Shown in pieces: positions 61,697 through 64,000 of a DNA stretch of 64,000 nucleotides (the first letter of the stretch is position 1; the number at the start of each line of letters is the position of its first letter). Origin of the DNA: LMUY01 sp965199005 (lineage in GTDB: Bacteria; Pseudomonadota; Alphaproteobacteria; Acetobacterales; Acetobacteraceae); the NCBI GenBank assembly GCA_965199005.1, contig CBDAQK010000006.1:1612001-1676000 (forward strand), written 5' to 3'. The translations under genes and the position numbers were made by a program. A model generated the notes under the pieces. That model did no database searches and was not told the DNA's origin. It saw nothing but the letters and a program-made list of their open reading frames with translations.

Positions 61697-62614
61697 CTAG
61701 CGCTGGCTCCGTGGGTCGAATGCGTGCTGCAACCCGTCCCCTAGGAAGTTCACCGCAATCACGGTGATGAAAATCAGCAAGCCCGGGTAGATCGCCAGCG
61801 CGGGAGCCGTGGTCACCAGTTCCTGGGCGTTGTTCAGCATGTTGCCCCAGGACGGCGTTGGGACGACGATGCCGAAGCCCAGGAAGCTCAGCACGCTCTC
61901 GAACAGGATCACCCGGCCGACCGTCAACGTCACCGCGACAATCAGTGGCGTCGCCACATTCGGCAAGATGTGCGTCGTCATCACGTAGGCGGCGCCGCCT
62001 CCGCTGGCCCGGGCCGAGCGGACATAGTCGCGCTCCCGCAGCGCCAGCGTCGCCGCCCGGGTCAGGCGGGCGATGCTGGTCCAGTCCACCAGGGCGATGA
62101 TGATCACCACCCGCCAGAACCCGGCGGCGCTCGAATGCGCGAATTCGGAGGAAAAGCCGAGTTTCGTCAGGTCCAACGCCCCCAACACGATCAGCAAGGG
62201 CAGCAGCGGCAGCGCGATCACCCCGTCGGTGAACCGCATCAGCAGGGAGTCGGTGCGGCCGCCGAAATAGCCGGCGATCACCCCCACCACCAACCCGACA
62301 ACGCTGCCAAACCCGGTCGCCAGCAGGCCCACCAGCAGCGAAATCTGGCCGCCCAGCATCAGCCGCACCAATTCGTCGCGCCCGGCGTCGTCCGTGCCCA
62401 GCGGGTGGTCGGCCGAGGGGGGACCGTACTGGGACAGCAAATCCGTCTCATACGGGTCGACGCCCAGCCAATGCGCCACCGGGCTGGCCGAGGCCACGAA
62501 GATCAGCAGCAGCAACAGGATCACCAGGCTGATCATACCCGTCCGATGACGGCGGAACCGCCGCCACCGCAGCGTCCAGGGGGAAACCGCGCGGTCGGTC
62601 GTGGTGGCGCTCAT
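61697..62614 (-). CDS. Oligopeptide ABC permease, DppC/OppC type
   Basis: 305 residues, six membrane helices. SPWTLRWRRFRRHRTGMISL at the start, DHPLGTDDAGRDELVRLMLG, then the coupling loop RDYVRSARASGGGAAYVMTT identify the DppC/OppC type. It overlaps the stop of the OppB gene (ATGA). It is the last gene of the second peptide ABC operon; the next gene on its strand is the broken TonB-like gene. Confidence 0.92.
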   Translation of the reverse strand: MSATTTDRAVSPWTLRWRRFRRHRTGMISLVILLLLLIFVASASPVAHWLGVDPYETDLLSQYGPPSADHPLGTDDAGRDELVRLMLGGQISLLVGLLATGFGSVVGLVVGVIAGYFGGRTDSLLMRFTDGVIALPLLPLLIVLGALDLTKLGFSSEFAHSSAAGFWRVVIIIALVDWTSIARLTRAATLALRERDYVRSARASGGGAAYVMTTHILPNVATPLIVAVTLTVGRVILFESVLSFLGFGIVVPTPSWGNMLNNAQELVTTAPALAIYPGLLIFITVIAVNFLGDGLQHAFDPRSQR

Positions 62615-63561
62615 AGGCTGATCCTTGGGTCCAGCCAGCCATAGGCGAGGTCCGCCGCCAGATTGCTCAGCAGCGTCACCAGCGTGGCGAACAACAACCC
62701 CGTCAGCGCCAGGTTGAAGTCGTTGCCGAGGATCGCGTCGTAGATCATCTTGCCCATGCCGGGCTGCGCGAACATGGTTTCCGTGATCAGGGCGCCGCTG
62801 AACAGGCTGCCGAAGCTGAGCGCCATCACCGTCACCACGGGGATCATGGCATTGCGCAACGCGTGGATGAGCACGATGCGGCCCTCCCCCGCCCCTTTGG
62901 CGCGGGCCGTGCGCACATGGTCCATCCGCAGCGTCTCGATCATGGCGGCGCGCACGAACCGGGTGAATTGCCCGGCACTGGCCAGCGCGAGCGTGATCAC
63001 GGGCATCACCAAATGGCGGAGCTGGTCGCGCAAGCTATCGTCGCCAACCGTGCTGATCCCGCTAGCGGGGAACCAGTGTAACCGGACGGCAAAAACCAGG
63101 ATCATCACCAGCGCCAGCCAGAACACGGGGACCGAAATACCCGCAAAGGCGAACAGGCTGACGAACCCATCGACGACGCCGCCGGGCCGCAACGCCGCCA
63201 AGACGCCAAGCACGAAGGCCAGCAGGATTGACAGCACGAAGGAGGCCAGCATCAGCTTGCACGTCTGCAGCAGGGCCGGCCCGAGCACCTCCATCACCGG
63301 TTGGGAATGGGTGCGGGAAAAGCCGAAATCCCCCTGCAGGGCGGAGAGCAGCCAATGCCAGTAGCGCAGCATGATCGGCTGATCCAGGCCGTAGATCGCC
63401 CGCAAATGCGCCACCACGTCCGGCGTGGCGCCGGGATTGGACGCGATCATGATATCGATCGGATCGCCCGGCATCAGCCCGATCAGGCTGTAGATGACGA
63501 AGGACATCACCAGCAGCACGATCAAGGCTTGTCCGCAGCGGCGAAGGATGAAACGCGTCAT
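62611..63561 (-). CDS. Oligopeptide ABC permease, DppB/OppB type
   Basis: 316 residues from ATG 63559-63561, with GAGGGAC before it; a longer frame starts at 63618 and overlaps the ATPase gene. MTRFILRRCGQALIVLLVMS opens the first membrane helix, LIGLMPGDPIDIMIASNPG and MDHVRTARAKGAGEG are family motifs. It sits 13 bp downstream of the ATPase gene. Confidence 0.92.
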   Translation of the reverse strand: MTRFILRRCGQALIVLLVMSFVIYSLIGLMPGDPIDIMIASNPGATPDVVAHLRAIYGLDQPIMLRYWHWLLSALQGDFGFSRTHSQPVMEVLGPALLQTCKLMLASFVLSILLAFVLGVLAALRPGGVVDGFVSLFAFAGISVPVFWLALVMILVFAVRLHWFPASGISTVGDDSLRDQLRHLVMPVITLALASAGQFTRFVRAAMIETLRMDHVRTARAKGAGEGRIVLIHALRNAMIPVVTVMALSFGSLFSGALITETMFAQPGMGKMIYDAILGNDFNLALTGLLFATLVTLLSNLAADLAYGWLDPRISL

Positions 63562-63574
63562 GCAGCGTCCCTCA

Positions 63575-64000
63575 TCAGTCCTTGAAGTGGCACGCCGCAA
63601 ACTGCGCCGGCCTCCCATCGGCTGGGGCCAATCGGGGCGGCGTGGTACGGCAGATGTCCTGCACCTTCGGGCAGCGCGGATGGAATACGCACCCCGGCGG
63701 TGGGTTGAGCGGGCTGGGCATTTCCCCCCGTATCGCCACGCCCCGGCTCCGCCGCTTGCCGATGCGCGGCACCGCCTGCAGCAGCGCCTGCGTGTAGGGG
63801 TGCGACGGTGTGGCGAACAGCTCGGCCCGGGGCGCCAACTCCACCAGGCGGCCGAGATAGAGCACGGCCACCCGGTCGGCCAAATGATTCACCACCGCAA
63901 GATCATGGCTGATGAACAAATAGGCGAGCCCGGCGCCCCGTGCCTCCGCCGCCAGTTGCAACGCGCGGAAGAGGTTGAGCACCTGACTCTGGATCGACAC
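63575..64000 (-). CDS. Oligopeptide ABC ATPase, C-terminal part (cut by window edge)
   Basis: The gene enters from beyond base 64000; 141 residues are visible. The sequence begins just past Walker B (VSIQSQVLNLF), continues with the switch histidine segment YLFISHDLAVVNHLADRVAV, and ends with the oligopeptide cap with a cysteine group (GCVFHPRCPKVQDIC). This is the DppD/DppF type. Walker A and the signature lie outside the window. Confidence 0.93.
   Translation of the reverse strand: MSIQSQVLNLFRALQLAAEARGAGLAYLFISHDLAVVNHLADRVAVLYLGRLVELAPRAELFATPSHPYTQALLQAVPRIGKRRSRGVAIRGEMPSPLNPPPGCVFHPRCPKVQDICRTTPPRLAPADGRPAQFAACHFKD

Noticed and set aside
1..64000. tRNA, rRNA, CRISPR arrays, transposases, integrases and attachment sites
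   Set aside because: None was recognised by reading both strands. Repeats found were limited to operators, the REP-like pair and short direct repeats. A tRNA scan could still find one that I missed.

Overview
The window reads as chromosomal DNA of a high-GC alphaproteobacterium, most likely a Rhodospirillales/Acetobacteraceae-type heterotroph. The lineage is inferred from general gene content, mutS directly followed by glnD, class 2 pyrD, an SOS box of the alphaproteobacterial GAAC-N7-GAAC type, and lineage-typical small proteins. No rRNA, tRNA, CRISPR array, transposase or integrase was recognised. Genes are dense and many stop/start codons overlap (ATGA, GTGA), so most functional groups look like translationally coupled operons.

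Layout. 1-9871: a catabolic locus around a LacI-type regulator. An amidohydrolase, an acyl-CoA ligase and a GlcD-like FAD oxidase (cut by the window edge) lie on the minus strand; an isochorismatase-fold hydrolase and a complete LivKHMGF-type ABC importer lie on the plus strand. 9872-10559: a decayed stretch with a possible coiled-coil/membrane remnant. 10560-15647: a membrane-maintenance regulon: a lysophospholipid transporter/acyltransferase/acyl-ACP synthetase fusion (Aas type), a TetR repressor, a PspA/IM30 protein and a YiaA-like membrane protein, tied together by four copies of one palindrome. 15673-20081: SDR enzyme, single-domain response regulator, orphan flagellin, nitroreductase, flavin reductase, a small membrane protein and an Lrp regulator. 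20219-25196: SWIM-SNF2 helicase and a ClC channel with CBS domains. 25358-28004: SDR, quinone oxidoreductase, alpha/beta hydrolase. 28076-33394: a complete dipeptide/oligopeptide ABC operon, followed by a hairpin and a REP-like inverted pair. 33557-38528: DUF2382 stress protein fusion, peroxiredoxin, YqgE, HAD phosphatase and PyrD. 38687-39402: an AT-rich pair of unknown genes, probably acquired. 39494-41382: small conserved proteins, an SOS box and an S24-type repressor. 41454-44938: two exported proteins, an aldo/keto reductase and an MHS-family transporter. 45032-50355: mutS-glnD. 50418-52353: small exported and RTX-repeat proteins. 52555-55979: ackA-xfp phosphoketolase operon. 56100-60771: fumarylacetoacetase, DUF1003 protein, hydroxyisobutyrate dehydrogenase, GST, DUF1127 protein and a LysR regulator. 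60843-61564: a broken TonB/TolA-like gene. 61697-64000: a second oligopeptide ABC operon, cut at the right edge.

How it fits together. The content suggests an organism that imports and degrades many organic acids, peptides and aromatic compounds: three ABC import systems, CoA ligase, fumarylacetoacetase, phosphoketolase with acetate kinase. The most distinctive group is the TetR/Aas/PspA/YiaA set. Its shared operators (TTGAACG-N-CGTTCAA) indicate joint control of phospholipid repair and membrane-stress protection by one repressor, rather than the PspF/sigma-54 control known for the enterobacterial psp operon.
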